A DNA stretch of 64,000 nt, from assembly GCF_900106015.1 (NCBI RefSeq), contig NZ_LT629797.1, positions 248,001 to 312,000 of the forward strand. Direction: 5' to 3'. This DNA comes from Pseudomonas sihuiensis. GTDB taxonomy: Bacteria > Pseudomonadota > Gammaproteobacteria > Pseudomonadales > Pseudomonadaceae. Shown here piece by piece: positions 26,581 to 35,407 of this stretch. The translations under genes were made by a program, and so were the position numbers. The first letter of the stretch is position 1; every line of letters begins with the position of its first letter. Under the pieces are notes generated by a model, which saw nothing but the letters and a program-made list of their open reading frames with translations, did not search any database and had not been told where the DNA came from.

Positions 26581-29300
26581 TACTGGCGAACTCCCGTGAG
26601 CTTGTCGATCATGTGCAGGGCGGAGCCGAACACGGTGAGGAAAACGCCGATATCGAAGAGCAAGGGCGTACCCAGCGGCAGCCCGCCGGGGAAGGTCCAG
26701 AGACCGGTAAGAAAGGCGCTGCCCGCGATCAGGCCGAGAATGCCGGCGCCCGCCGCACAACCCAGGCCGATACCGATCAACTGCGCAGGCGCTACGGGCA
26801 GCACTCGGCGAATCTGCCCGTGGCCGTAGGTCAGCACCAGCAGGATCAGGCCGCAGGCCGCCACCAAACCGCCGATGAAACCACCGCCGGGCAGGTTGTG
26901 GCCGCGCCACAGCACCAGCAGCGAGGCGGCCATCATCAGCCAGGCCAGCGGTCGCAGACCTTGGCGCAGCAGGGGCGAGGTGAAGGCGTCTTCACCGCTA
27001 TGCTCGTTACCGAAGCGCCGGCCGGTGCCCAGCAGGCTGGCTGCAGCCAGGGCGGAGAGGGCGACCACGAGGATCTCGCCGAGGGTATCGAAGGCGCGGA
27101 AGTCCACCAGGATCACATTGACCACGTTGTGCCCGTGGCCACCCGGCAAGCTGTTGGCCTGATACCACTGCGCAATTTCACCCGGCAGTGGCAGGCTCAC
27201 CGCCAGCAGCAGGGTGCCGGTCACGCTGAGGCCGAAGAGGATCGCCACGCTGGCATGCAGGCGTCGCTTCCACGGCGCGCGTGCGCCGCTGGTAGGAACC
27301 GTGGGCATCTTGCGAAACACCAGGGCGAGGAAGATCAGACTGAGGGTTTCCACCATCAGCTGAGTCATCGCCACGTCCGGTGCATTGACTGAGACGAACA
27401 CCAGCGCCAGGCCCAGGCCGCAGGCGCCCAGTGCTGCCAGCAAGGTCAGGCGGCCAGGCAGGAACGCCGCAGCCACACCGCCGGCCAGTGCCAACAGGCA
27501 GCCGGCCAGGCCCAGCGGCGAGATGGGGCTGTAGCTGCCCTGCAGCAGTTGCGGCAGCGCCGGCAACAAGCCGACCGCCAAGAGGCCACCGACCGCCAGG
27601 GCCAGCAGCACCAGATGCTGACGCAAGGAGCCGTGCTGGAAACGGGCGGCAAGCAGACCGGCGAAGTGGAATACGCGTTTGAGCAAACGATCCCAGAGCA
27701 GGTCGCCACTGACGTTCCAGGCCGCGTTGGCACGATCAAGCGCCTGCCGTACGCGGTCGCGCATCACGTAGAACAGCACGCCCAGCGATACGGTCAGCAA
27801 GCTGGCCACAAGCGCTGGGGTGATGCCGCCCCACAGATACAGGTGCACATCCACCGGGCCGCGCGCCACGGCTTGCACCGCGTTGTTCACCAGCCAGGTC
27901 TCCGGCCAGGCATTCCAAGCGCCGAGGAGGAAACCGCCGATGGCCAGCAGCATCGGCCCCAGCCACATCGGCAAGCCGACTTCGTGCGGCGTGCGCGGAT
28001 AGTCGCCACGCTTGCCGAGGAAGGTCTGCAGGAAGACCAGGCCGGCAGCGGCGAACAGCAGGGCGTTGGTAAGGATCATCACCAGCGTTACCGCCCAGCC
28101 GATATGACCCATCTCGATCAGCCCGGTGTACTTGAACTCCTTGGCGATGAAGCCGAAGAACGGCGGCAGGCCGGCATTGGAGAATGCCGCCAGGGCTACT
28201 GCCGCGCCAGTCAACGGCATGAAACGAATCAACCCCCCCAGACGCGCCAGCTCGCGGGTGCCGGTGGCGTGGTCGATGGCGCCGACTGCCATGAACAGCG
28301 CACCTTTATAGAGAGAATGCGCCACCAGATAGAGCACAAACGCCTGCAGGCCATAGCTGGTGTTGGTGCCGATCAGCATGGTCAGCTGGCCCAGCACGGT
28401 CACCGTGGTGTACGCCAGCAGGCGCTTGAGGTCGGTCTGGCGGAAGGCCAAGAATGCGCCGAGCACCGCAGTGGCTGCGCCGAAGGTAATCAGCAGGGTA
28501 CCCCAGCCGACGGAGCCGCCGAGCACCGGGTTGAGACGGGCCAGCAGGTAGATGCCGGCTTTTACCATGGTCGCCGAATGCAGATAGGCCGACACCGGAG
28601 TCGGTGCGTTCATCGCATTGGGCAGCCACAGATGGAAAGGCACCTGCGCCGATTTGGTGAAGCAGCCCAGCAGCACCAGGGCAATGATCGCCGGCAGTAG
28701 CACATGGCCTTCGATCTGCTCGGCGCTGAGATCGGAGAACTGCCAGTTGCCCGTCGCGCCACCGAGCAGGATCAGTCCCGCCAGCAGCGCCAGGCCACCG
28801 CCGCCGGTGATCAGCAGCGCCTGCAACGCCGCACGGCGCGATACCGCTTTGTCGTGTTGAAAACTGATCAGCAGGAAGGAGGCGATACTGGTCAGCTCCC
28901 AGAACACGAACATCGCTACCAGGTCGTCGGCCAGCACCAGGCCGAGCATCGCCAACATGAACACCAGCAAGTAAGCGTGAAAGCGACCCAGGTGGGCGTG
29001 GCTGGACAGATAACTGCCGGCGTACGGCACGATCAGGCTGCCGATGCCGCTGATCAGCAGGGCAAAAACCAGCGAGAGACCGTCCAGGCGCAGGCTCAGG
29101 TTGATACCCAGTGCCGGAATCCAGCTCAGGCTTTGCATCACGGCGCCGCCGCCGGCGATCAGCGGAATCTGTTGAACGAACCAGACGAAGGCCGTCAGCG
29201 GCGCCAGCATCAGCAGCCAACCTGTGCGAGCACCCAACAGGCGCGTCAGGCCGGGTGCCATGATGGCAGCCAGGGCGATCAGGGACAGTAGGTAGAGCAC
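26580..29300 (-). CDS. mnhA: Mrp-type Na+/H+ antiporter fused subunit A/B (first cluster)
   Basis: 906 aa. Residues 1-780 form subunit A (NuoL-like, with E135 in FVFWELTS and the lysine in FTKSAQVPFHLWLP). The C-terminal part (about 780-906, from LLRQGLRPLAW through [14 protein letters not shown]) is subunit B, fused in frame. That makes this a group 2 Mrp system. It is first in the minus-strand operon AB-C-D-E-F-G, all genes overlapping. The gap to the divergent esterase (about 220 bases) should hold the promoter. The transported cation (Na+, K+, Li+) cannot be read from sequence. Confidence 0.95.
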   Translation of the reverse strand: MLYLLSLIALAAIMAPGLTRLLGARTGWLLMLAPLTAFVWFVQQIPLIAGGGAVMQSLSWIPALGINLSLRLDGLSLVFALLISGIGSLIVPYAGSYLSSHAHLGRFHAYLLVFMLAMLGLVLADDLVAMFVFWELTSIASFLLISFQHDKAVSRRAALQALLITGGGGLALLAGLILLGGATGNWQFSDLSAEQIEGHVLLPAIIALVLLGCFTKSAQVPFHLWLPNAMNAPTPVSAYLHSATMVKAGIYLLARLNPVLGGSVGWGTLLITFGAATAVLGAFLAFRQTDLKRLLAYTTVTVLGQLTMLIGTNTSYGLQAFVLYLVAHSLYKGALFMAVGAIDHATGTRELARLGGLIRFMPLTGAAVALAAFSNAGLPPFFGFIAKEFKYTGLIEMGHIGWAVTLVMILTNALLFAAAGLVFLQTFLGKRGDYPRTPHEVGLPMWLGPMLLAIGGFLLGAWNAWPETWLVNNAVQAVARGPVDVHLYLWGGITPALVASLLTVSLGVLFYVMRDRVRQALDRANAAWNVSGDLLWDRLLKRVFHFAGLLAARFQHGSLRQHLVLLALAVGGLLAVGLLPALPQLLQGSYSPISPLGLAGCLLALAGGVAAAFLPGRLTLLAALGACGLGLALVFVSVNAPDVAMTQLMVETLSLIFLALVFRKMPTVPTSGARAPWKRRLHASVAILFGLSVTGTLLLAVSLPLPGEIAQWYQANSLPGGHGHNVVNVILVDFRAFDTLGEILVVALSALAAASLLGTGRRFGNEHSGEDAFTSPLLRQGLRPLAWLMMAASLLVLWRGHNLPGGGFIGGLVAACGLILLVLTYGHGQIRRVLPVAPAQLIGIGLGCAAGAGILGLIAGSAFLTGLWTFPGGLPLGTPLLFDIGVFLTVFGSALHMIDKLTGVRQ

Positions 29301-29520
29301 TCGCTTCTCCTGTGCCGAGCGTCGAATCCAAGGCGGCCTGACGACTGCGTACGCACCGTAGCTGCGCTATTCAGGGCGTATTGGTCATATCAGGCCGCAT
29401 TTGTTTCATCATAGGAAAAACCAATCGAAGATCGCTATTTTATGAAGTTTCAGAACATTGCATGATAGGCGGCTGCCATCATTGGCAGTATTGAGATAAG
29501 CAGTGAAACAGGAGAACAGC
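29301..29520. other. Divergent intergenic region, antiporter operon / esterase
   Basis: Gene-free and AT-richer in its second half (from about 29400). It holds a small CTGCCA-TCAT-TGGCAG hairpin near 29474-29489 and presumably both promoters. No operator I can name. Confidence 0.5.
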
Positions 29521-30666
29521 GTGCAGATTCAGGGCTATTTCGACTTGCGCTTCGAAGCGGTGAGGGACGCATTCGCCGCACTGTTCGATGATGCGCAGGA
29601 GCGGGGCGCGGCCCTGTGCGTGAAAGTCGGCGGGGAAACCGTGGTCGACCTGTGGGCCGGTGTGATGGACAAGGACGGCCAGCAGGCCTGGCACAGCGAC
29701 ACCATCGCCAATCTGTTCTCCTGCACCAAGCCCTTCGCTGCTGTCGTGGCCCTGCAACTGGTGGGCGAGGGCAAGCTCGACCTGGATGCGCCGGTGGCGC
29801 GCTACTGGCCGGAGTTCGCTGCAGCCGGCAAACAGCGCATCAGCGTGCGTCATCTGCTCTGTCATCAGGCCGGCTTGCCGGCGTTGCGTCAGGCGTTGCC
29901 CGCCGAGGCGCTGTACGACTGGCAGACCATGACCAGCTCGCTGGCAGCTGAAGAGCCCTGGTGGCCGCTGGGTGAGGGTCATGGCTATGCGCCCATTACC
30001 TATGGCTGGCTGATTGGCGAGCTGATTCGCCGTGTGGAAGGCCGTGGCCCGGGCGAGAGCATCGCCGCACGCATCGCCAAGCCACTGGAGCTGGATTTCC
30101 ATGTCGGCCTGGCTGACAGCGAGTTCGATCGCGTCGCCCATATTGCGCGCGGCAAGGGCAACCTCGGCGACGCCGCCGCGCAGCGCCTGCTCAAGGTGAT
30201 GATGAGTGACGCCAACGCCATGAGCACGCGCTCGTTCACCAACCCGCCGTCGATCATGACCAGCACCAACAAGCCCGAATGGCGGCGTATGCAGCAACCG
30301 GCAGCCAATGGTCATGGCAACGCGCGCAGCCTGGCGGGCTTTTATGCCGGTCTGCTCGACGGCAGCCTGCTCGATGCTGACCTGCTGGGCGAAATGACCC
30401 GCGAGCACAGCGTCGGTGACGACAAGACCCTGCTGACTCGCACGCGTTTCGGCCTGGGTTGCATGCTCGATCAGGCCGATGTGGCCAACGCCACCTATGG
30501 TATGGGGGCAAAAGCCTTCGGCCATCCCGGCGCTGGTGGCTCCAGTGGTTTTGCCGACCCTGAGCGAGACCTAGCATTCGGTTTCGTCACCAACAATCTA
30601 GGACCGTTCGTCTTGATGGACCCCCGCGCGCAGAAACTTGCGCGACAGATTGCGGACTGTATCTGA
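29521..30666 (+). CDS. Serine hydrolase, class C beta-lactamase-like esterase
   Basis: Cytosolic esterase of the EstB / beta-lactamase family, 381 aa. The nucleophile motif SxxK is SCTK at residues 67-70; the tyrosine of the second motif is in PITYGWLIGELIRR; the third motif is near HPGAGGSSGFADPE. No signal peptide, so it is not a periplasmic beta-lactamase. A GTG start is used: AGGAGA lies five bases before it, and MQIQGYFDLRFEAVRDAF matches the usual N-terminus. A second GTG six codons upstream lacks a good site. Substrate unknown. Confidence 0.87.
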   Translation: MQIQGYFDLRFEAVRDAFAALFDDAQERGAALCVKVGGETVVDLWAGVMDKDGQQAWHSDTIANLFSCTKPFAAVVALQLVGEGKLDLDAPVARYWPEFAAAGKQRISVRHLLCHQAGLPALRQALPAEALYDWQTMTSSLAAEEPWWPLGEGHGYAPITYGWLIGELIRRVEGRGPGESIAARIAKPLELDFHVGLADSEFDRVAHIARGKGNLGDAAAQRLLKVMMSDANAMSTRSFTNPPSIMTSTNKPEWRRMQQPAANGHGNARSLAGFYAGLLDGSLLDADLLGEMTREHSVGDDKTLLTRTRFGLGCMLDQADVANATYGMGAKAFGHPGAGGSSGFADPERDLAFGFVTNNLGPFVLMDPRAQKLARQIADCI

Positions 30667-30710
30667 TTGAAACGGCTAAACTTGCGCCAACCGTTCAGTA
30701 CCAACCATAG

Positions 30711-30850
30711 CAGGCCGTTGAAAAACGTAGGCGAGGCAGCCAGTGCAAGGCAAAAACAGGCGAAAAAGCGCAGTTTACGAGCTGTAAATGAGCATTTTGA
30801 GCCTGTTTTTAACGCAGCAATGGCAACGCAGGTAGTTTTTCAACAGCCTG
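30711..30850. repeat. Palindromic repeat element, copy 3 (140 bp)
   Basis: Ends CAGGCCGTTGAAAAAC and TTTTTCAACAGCCTG (inverted). Read on the minus strand it lines up nearly base for base with the 10430 element, lacking about 40 internal bases. It contains the core as its complement (30774-30794). It lies 44 bases after the esterase stop. Confidence 0.87.
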
Positions 30851-30892
30851 ATAACGAACCGACCATTAGATTTGTGTGACCCCGGGGGCTAC

Positions 30893-31546
30893 ATGCGTGC
30901 CAACAAGATTTTTGCCTTTACCTGCTGCCTGCTGATTGCGGGCTGCGCCGGCTCGGAAAAGAAGGAAGTCGCCAAGCCGGCAGTGATGCCACCGCCTCAA
31001 GTTACCCGCGCCTGGCTCGACGAGTACGAGCCGAAACTGCGTGAAGCGGTCAAGGGCAGCCACTTCGAGTTCGAGCGCCGCGAAAATCTGCTGGTGGTCA
31101 CCGCCCCGGTGCAGGGCTCGTTCAATCCGGATCGTCCGCACATGCTGCTACCGGTGAGCCTCGGCCCCATCACCCGTGTAGCCAAGTTGCTGGAAAGCGA
31201 CGAAGACGTTGCCGTAGTCGTGCTCGGCCATGCCGACAGCAGCGGTGACGACGCCCAGAACCGCGACCTGAGCCAGCAGCGTGCGCGGGCCGTGACGTCC
31301 ATCTTCCGCCTCAGCGGCCTCAAGCAGAACCGCCTGCAGGTCATGGGCCTGGGCTCCGATGCACCCCGTGCGGCCAACGACAGCGCGGCCGGTCGCGCAC
31401 TCAACCGCCGCGTGGAGATTCTCCTGACTTCGCGTGACACCATGCAGGGCCTGATCGCCAAGTACAGCCAGCCGGCCAAGGCAGAGCTCAAGGATGCACC
31501 CAAGGTAGCTGCCGCAGATCAAGGAAAAGTGAGCAAGTCGGAGTAA
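30893..31546 (+). CDS. OmpA-family lipoprotein
   Basis: 217 aa. Lipobox LIAGC (Cys18), no glycine zipper, an N-terminal region with FEFERRENLLVVTAPVQGSF, then an OmpA-like domain (about residues 95-180) with GHADSSGDDAQNRDLSQQRA. It ends in a Lys/Ala-rich tail. The zipper-free layout sets it apart from the tandem pair at 17807 and 18580. The start MRANKIFAFTCC was chosen for the signal peptide; a weaker site lies upstream. It is followed by pdxH after 81 bases. Probably binds peptidoglycan. Confidence 0.9.
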   Translation: MRANKIFAFTCCLLIAGCAGSEKKEVAKPAVMPPPQVTRAWLDEYEPKLREAVKGSHFEFERRENLLVVTAPVQGSFNPDRPHMLLPVSLGPITRVAKLLESDEDVAVVVLGHADSSGDDAQNRDLSQQRARAVTSIFRLSGLKQNRLQVMGLGSDAPRAANDSAAGRALNRRVEILLTSRDTMQGLIAKYSQPAKAELKDAPKVAAADQGKVSKSE

Positions 31547-31571
31547 GCTTGCGGGCATTTCCACCCTGCGC

Positions 31572-31615
31572 GGGCAAGCACTAGAAGCCAGACGGATTGG
31601 CTTCTGGCCTTGCCC
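31572..31615 (+). promoter_or_regulatory. Nested hairpin directly in front of the pdxH ribosome site
   Basis: Outer arms GGGCAAG / CTTGCCC and inner arms AGAAGCCA / TGGCTTCT. The structure ends two bases before the GAGG ribosome site. There is no T run, so it is not a standard terminator. It could protect the mRNA end or slow translation. Confidence 0.5.
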
Positions 31616-31627
31616 TGAGGAATTGCC

Positions 31628-32275
31628 ATGACCCAAACCCTGGCCGATATGCGCCGCGACTACACCCGCGACGGCCTGAGCGAAGCCCAGGCCCCGCTGG
31701 AACCCCTTGCCCTGTTTCGTCAGTGGTTCGATGACGCGGTCAAGACCGAGCAACTGCCGGTCGAACCCAACGCCATGACCCTGGCCACCGTCGACGAAGA
31801 GGGCCGCCCGCACTGCCGGGTACTGCTGCTCAAGGGCCTCGACGAGCGCGGCTTCACCTTCTTCAGCAACTACGACAGCGCCAAGGGCCGGCAACTGGCA
31901 GCACGCCCGTTCGCCGCCATGACCTTCTTCTGGCCCAGCCTGGAACGCCAGGTACGCATCGAAGGCCGTGTGGAGCGCGTGACCGCTGCCGAATCCGATG
32001 GCTATTACCAGGTGCGTCCCTTGGGCAGCCGTATCGGCGCCTGGGCCTCGCCACAGAGCAAGGTGATCCGCGACCGCGCCGAGCTGGAGAGCCTGCTGGC
32101 GGAAACCGAAAAGCGCTTCCAGGGCCAGACCCCGCACTGCCCACCGCACTGGGGCGGCTACCGCCTGCTACCGGAGCGCATCGAATTCTGGCAGGGCAGA
32201 CCAAGCCGCCTGCATGACCGCCTCAACTACCGCTTCAAGGGTGACGCCTGGATTCGTGAGCGGTTGGCGCCCTAG
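31628..32275 (+). CDS. pdxH: Pyridoxamine 5'-phosphate oxidase
   Basis: FMN-dependent oxidase that makes pyridoxal 5'-phosphate from the phosphates of pyridoxine and pyridoxamine; cytosolic homodimer, 215 aa, normal length. FMN/PLP-binding segments are visible ([20 protein letters not shown], and [11 protein letters not shown]) and the C-terminal dimer signature ends [15 protein letters not shown]. The start [12 protein letters not shown] is standard with a CTGAGG site. Single gene, followed by convergent genes. Confidence 0.97.
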   Translation: MTQTLADMRRDYTRDGLSEAQAPLEPLALFRQWFDDAVKTEQLPVEPNAMTLATVDEEGRPHCRVLLLKGLDERGFTFFSNYDSAKGRQLAARPFAAMTFFWPSLERQVRIEGRVERVTAAESDGYYQVRPLGSRIGAWASPQSKVIRDRAELESLLAETEKRFQGQTPHCPPHWGGYRLLPERIEFWQGRPSRLHDRLNYRFKGDAWIRERLAP

Positions 32276-32360
32276 GGGGCTTATGGTCGCAACATCCCGA
32301 GAGAAAGAGGGAAGCAACGAGCCTTGAGGGCTCGCTGTGGTTGAGCTGTGCTGCCGGCGG

Positions 32361-33143
32361 TTATAGCGTCGAGATGGTGCCGCCGTCGATACGGTGCTCG
32401 GAGCCGGAGACCGACGCGGCCCGCGGCGACGCGAGGAAGACGATCAGATCGGCCACCTCCTGAGGCGTGGCAGGCCTACCCAGCGGGAGGCCACCTATCG
32501 CCTCCATGACGATTCGTCTGCCGCCTTCGTAGTCGGTGCTCGCCTCTTCAGCCAAACGCTCGGCAAACCTTACGGACGCCTCGGTCTCTATCCATCCGGG
32601 CGCGACGCTCAGCACACGCACACCCTTGGGCGTCACTTCCCGTGCCAGGGACTTGCTGTAGGTGGTGAGCGCTGCCTTGGCGGCGGCGTAAGCGGTGGTG
32701 GACTCTGGCAGCGGCATCATGCGCTGGATCGAGCTCACATGGAGGATGACGCCCGAGCCCTGGGCCAGCATGGCCGGCAACAGGGCGCGGTCCAGGCGTA
32801 CGGCCGGCATCAGGTTCAAGTTCAGCTCGGCCTGCCAGTGCTCATCACTGAGGGCGGCAAAGCCGCCGGGAGGCGAGCTCGAACCACCAACCGAGTTGAT
32901 CACGATATCCACACCGCCCCAGCTATCCAGAACGGTCTGTGCGAGGTGCGCCACGCCTTGCGCCGTCGTCAGATCGGCACCGATGTAGGTGACGCCATCT
33001 ACAGGTTGTACCGACACGTCGCGCGCCGATGTCGCCACTCGGGCGCCAGCCGCCACCAGGGTCTGCACCACTGCAGCGCCAAGGCCCATGGTGCCGCCGG
33101 TCACCACCGCACGCAGGCCATCGAGTCGAAGGTCGAAGTTCAT
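32361..33143 (-). CDS. Short-chain dehydrogenase/reductase (SDR)
   Basis: 260 aa, classical SDR. The cofactor motif is TGGTMGLG (residues 16-23), the active-site serine is in HVSSIQRMM and the catalytic pair is Y-A-A-A-K. The acidic or basic cofactor selector is not obvious, so NAD or NADP is open. It overlaps the SnoaL-like gene by four bases and is divergent from a LysR regulator: a small inducible unit. Substrate unknown. Confidence 0.9.
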   Translation of the reverse strand: MNFDLRLDGLRAVVTGGTMGLGAAVVQTLVAAGARVATSARDVSVQPVDGVTYIGADLTTAQGVAHLAQTVLDSWGGVDIVINSVGGSSSPPGGFAALSDEHWQAELNLNLMPAVRLDRALLPAMLAQGSGVILHVSSIQRMMPLPESTTAYAAAKAALTTYSKSLAREVTPKGVRVLSVAPGWIETEASVRFAERLAEEASTDYEGGRRIVMEAIGGLPLGRPATPQEVADLIVFLASPRAASVSGSEHRIDGGTISTL

Positions 33144-33466
33144 GCTGTGATCTCCAACGATGCGATCAGGCCGCGTTCAAGATGGAAGCGGTACGAAAGA
33201 ATGATCGGGCTGCCAGGGAAGTTGCCGGTGACCTTGGTGCTCACAAGCTGGAATTCGTCCTCTTGCTCGATGGCAAAGGGCACGCTGGTGGCGCTGTACT
33301 TGGCCGATGCCTCGGCCAGGAAGGCCTGGATGGCCTCGACGCCCGTGTAGGTATGACCGAAGTCGGTCATAACGGCTTGCGCCGTGAAGCAATGCGCCAA
33401 CGCTTCGGGGTTGTGTTCTGCGGCAAAGTAAGCAGCGATAGGTTCGGGAAGGGTCAAGGTGGACAT
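33140..33466 (-). CDS. SnoaL-like / NTF2-family protein
   Basis: 108 aa cystatin-like NTF2 fold: an N-terminal helix with YFAAEHNPEALAHCFTAQAVMTDFG, then strands ending in RFHLERGLIASLEITA. Such proteins are small hydrolases, isomerases or binding partners. It overlaps the SDR by four bases and starts about 100 bases from the divergent LysR gene. The pairing suggests both act on one small substrate. Function unknown. Confidence 0.82.
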   Translation of the reverse strand: MSTLTLPEPIAAYFAAEHNPEALAHCFTAQAVMTDFGHTYTGVEAIQAFLAEASAKYSATSVPFAIEQEDEFQLVSTKVTGNFPGSPIILSYRFHLERGLIASLEITA

Positions 33467-33568
33467 GCTGTCGGCTCCATAGGATCAGTGATAACCCTAG
33501 GATGAGTGCCGGACAGAGTTAAATGAATCACCTAGAATCAGCATTGGCTATGTAGGGAACGATGCATA

Positions 33569-34501
33569 ATGCGCGGGTCAGAGTTTGCCGAGCTAAAGGC
33601 CTTCGTGGCTGTTGTCGAGCGTCAGAGCTTCGCCCGCGCGGCGGAGCATCTGGGCCTTTCTCCCTCGGCACTCAGCCAGACTATCCGGCAGCTCGAAGCG
33701 CGGCTTGGCGTACGCCTGCTCAATCGCACCACTCGCAGCGTCGCACCATCGGCCAATGGCGAGCTGCTCTACAAGCGTATCGCCCCCTTGTTTCAGGAAA
33801 TGGCTGTTGCAGTCGCCGAAGCCAGCGAGGCGACAGGCCAGATAAGCGGCACGCTGCGCATCAACACGCCGGGGATCGCCGCCAGAACGCTCATCGCACC
33901 TCGGCTGGCACGATTCCACCAGGCCCACCCTGAGGTGCTGCTCGATATCGTGGTCGACGACGCCTTGGCCGATATCGTGCTCGGTCGTTTTGACGCGGGC
34001 ATCCGTGTAGGTGGCCGGCTTGAGAAAGACATGGTGGCCGTTCGCCTCACCCCAGATCTGAACATGGTCGCCGTAGCGTCTCCGGATTATCTCGCACGTC
34101 GAGGCACGCCCCAGTCACCTGCCGAGTTGCAGGATCACGCCTGCATCAACTGGCGCTTGCAGATGGATGGCAGGCCCTATCGCTGGGAGTTCCAGGAGCG
34201 CGGGCAACTGCTGGAGATGACGGTAGATGGTCCCGTTGTTACCAATCATCCTGACATCGGCATCGCTGCAGCCCTGCAGGGGCTCGGCATTGCCTACCAT
34301 TTCGAAAGAGAAAGCGTGGGCGAGCTCCTCGCTCAAGGGCGGCTGGTTCAGGTCCTCGCTGACTGGTCGATCTCGCGCCCAGGCTTGTTTCTTTATTACC
34401 CGAACAGGCAATACCGACCAGCCGCGTTAGGTGCGTTCATAGACTGTCTATTGGATAGAAACCTGTTTGATCGACCCTGCCCCGAAAAATATCGTCGATA
34501 A
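33569..34501 (+). CDS. LysR-family transcriptional regulator
   Basis: 310 aa. N-terminal winged HTH (about residues 5-64, FVAVVERQSFARAAEHLGLSPSALSQ) and a periplasmic-binding-like effector domain (about 90-300). It belongs to the large LTTR group near AaeR/DmlR. It is divergent from SnoaL-SDR, the typical layout for control of a neighbouring operon. In the gap the motif TGATTC (minus strand) recurs ten bases apart, a possible binding half-site. The start ATGCGCGGG is the only good choice. Confidence 0.92.
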   Translation: MRGSEFAELKAFVAVVERQSFARAAEHLGLSPSALSQTIRQLEARLGVRLLNRTTRSVAPSANGELLYKRIAPLFQEMAVAVAEASEATGQISGTLRINTPGIAARTLIAPRLARFHQAHPEVLLDIVVDDALADIVLGRFDAGIRVGGRLEKDMVAVRLTPDLNMVAVASPDYLARRGTPQSPAELQDHACINWRLQMDGRPYRWEFQERGQLLEMTVDGPVVTNHPDIGIAAALQGLGIAYHFERESVGELLAQGRLVQVLADWSISRPGLFLYYPNRQYRPAALGAFIDCLLDRNLFDRPCPEKYRR

Positions 34502-34788
34502 GGACGAAGCAAGGGCTAGTGGGACATATGACCTCAAGCACATGGAGCCAACGGCTGGCGCGACAGTAGTTTTGAGCGCCTGTTTTTACTGTCGAGATCA
34601 TTCATGCGGCTGGGCCTGATTTCTGGTCATAGACTGTTTTTTTGGCCAGAAGCCGCCCTCCACAAGTCTCCCCTTATCGCCTGCCCACCACCTACCGCTG
34701 AGCACGCCATTCGCCAATAAGGCTGTACGAAACGAGCACATAAGATACCCTTGCGCCACGAACCAACCAGGACGCTGCGAACCGAACG
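34502..34788. other. Gap between LysR gene and ProQ-domain gene
   Basis: 287 bases with no gene. A hairpin CGACAGTA / TACTGTCG spans 34561-34594 around a GAGCGCCTGTTTT loop, which carries only a faint echo of the repeat elements nearby. The region is less GC-rich than its surroundings. The ProQ promoter is presumably in the last 80 bases. Confidence 0.5.
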
Positions 34789-35307
34789 ATGGGTTTTGAA
34801 CAATTAGCCGAGCTACGTGACCGCCTGCGCGCCGAGAAGCAGCAGGTACAGCAGGTAAAGACCGAAAGCGCGAAGCCGCAAAAACGCAAGCAGCCGCCCA
34901 AAGGCAAGCCGCGCGAGCAGGATCCTACCGTCGAGGCGATCTGGAGGTTGCAGAAGCACTTCCCCTTGGCCTTCCCGGTCAATCCGGCGCCCAAGGTGCC
35001 GTTGAAAGAGGGCATTCTCAAGGACGCCGAGCAGCATCTGCAGTTGCTCGGCATCACCGCTGAGCAGCTCAAGGCGGGTATTGCCGCCTGGTGCCGCGGC
35101 GGTCGCTACTGGGCTGCCATGACGGAAAATGCACCGCGTCTGGATCTGCAAGGCCAGCCCGTTGGCGTGGTGACTGCGGCGCAAGCGCTGCATGCCAAGC
35201 AGCAGGCCAGGCGGCACCGTGCTGAAGCTCGGCGCAATCAGGCCAAGGCTAAAGCTCCAGCGGACGACAAGGCCGCCGATAGCGCCGTAGCGCCTGCTGC
35301 GGAGTAA
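34789..35307 (+). CDS. proQ: ProQ/FinO-domain RNA chaperone
   Basis: 172 aa. A Lys/Gln-rich N-terminus (about 1-45) precedes the ProQ/FinO domain (about residues 46-120, WRLQKHFPLAFPVNPAPKVPLKEGI). The C-terminal tail is low-complexity Lys/Ala/Arg. It binds structured RNAs and sRNA-mRNA pairs. It is shorter than E. coli ProQ (232 aa) and lacks its Tudor-like C-terminus, as is usual for pseudomonads. The name proQ follows the domain only. Confidence 0.87.
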   Translation: MGFEQLAELRDRLRAEKQQVQQVKTESAKPQKRKQPPKGKPREQDPTVEAIWRLQKHFPLAFPVNPAPKVPLKEGILKDAEQHLQLLGITAEQLKAGIAAWCRGGRYWAAMTENAPRLDLQGQPVGVVTAAQALHAKQQARRHRAEARRNQAKAKAPADDKAADSAVAPAAE

Positions 35308-35407
35308 ATGCTGGCTACCTGAAGGTTTCGTCGGCGCTGCGAGGGATACTTCGTGAGGCGCCGCTGACACGCCTACAATAGCGGCCTCATTCGCGAGGCC
35401 GTTTCTC

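Noticed and set aside
26176..26910. Long N-terminal extension of antiporter subunit C
   Set aside because: The extra part is an out-of-frame reading of the AB gene; the start at 26580 gives the normal family N-terminus.
29503..29520. GTG start six codons upstream for the esterase
   Set aside because: The AGGAGA site lies between the two GTGs and serves the second one.
34561..34594. Hairpin with a GCCTGTTTT segment as a fourth repeat copy
   Set aside because: The arms differ from the repeat family's and the core is absent; chance similarity cannot be excluded.
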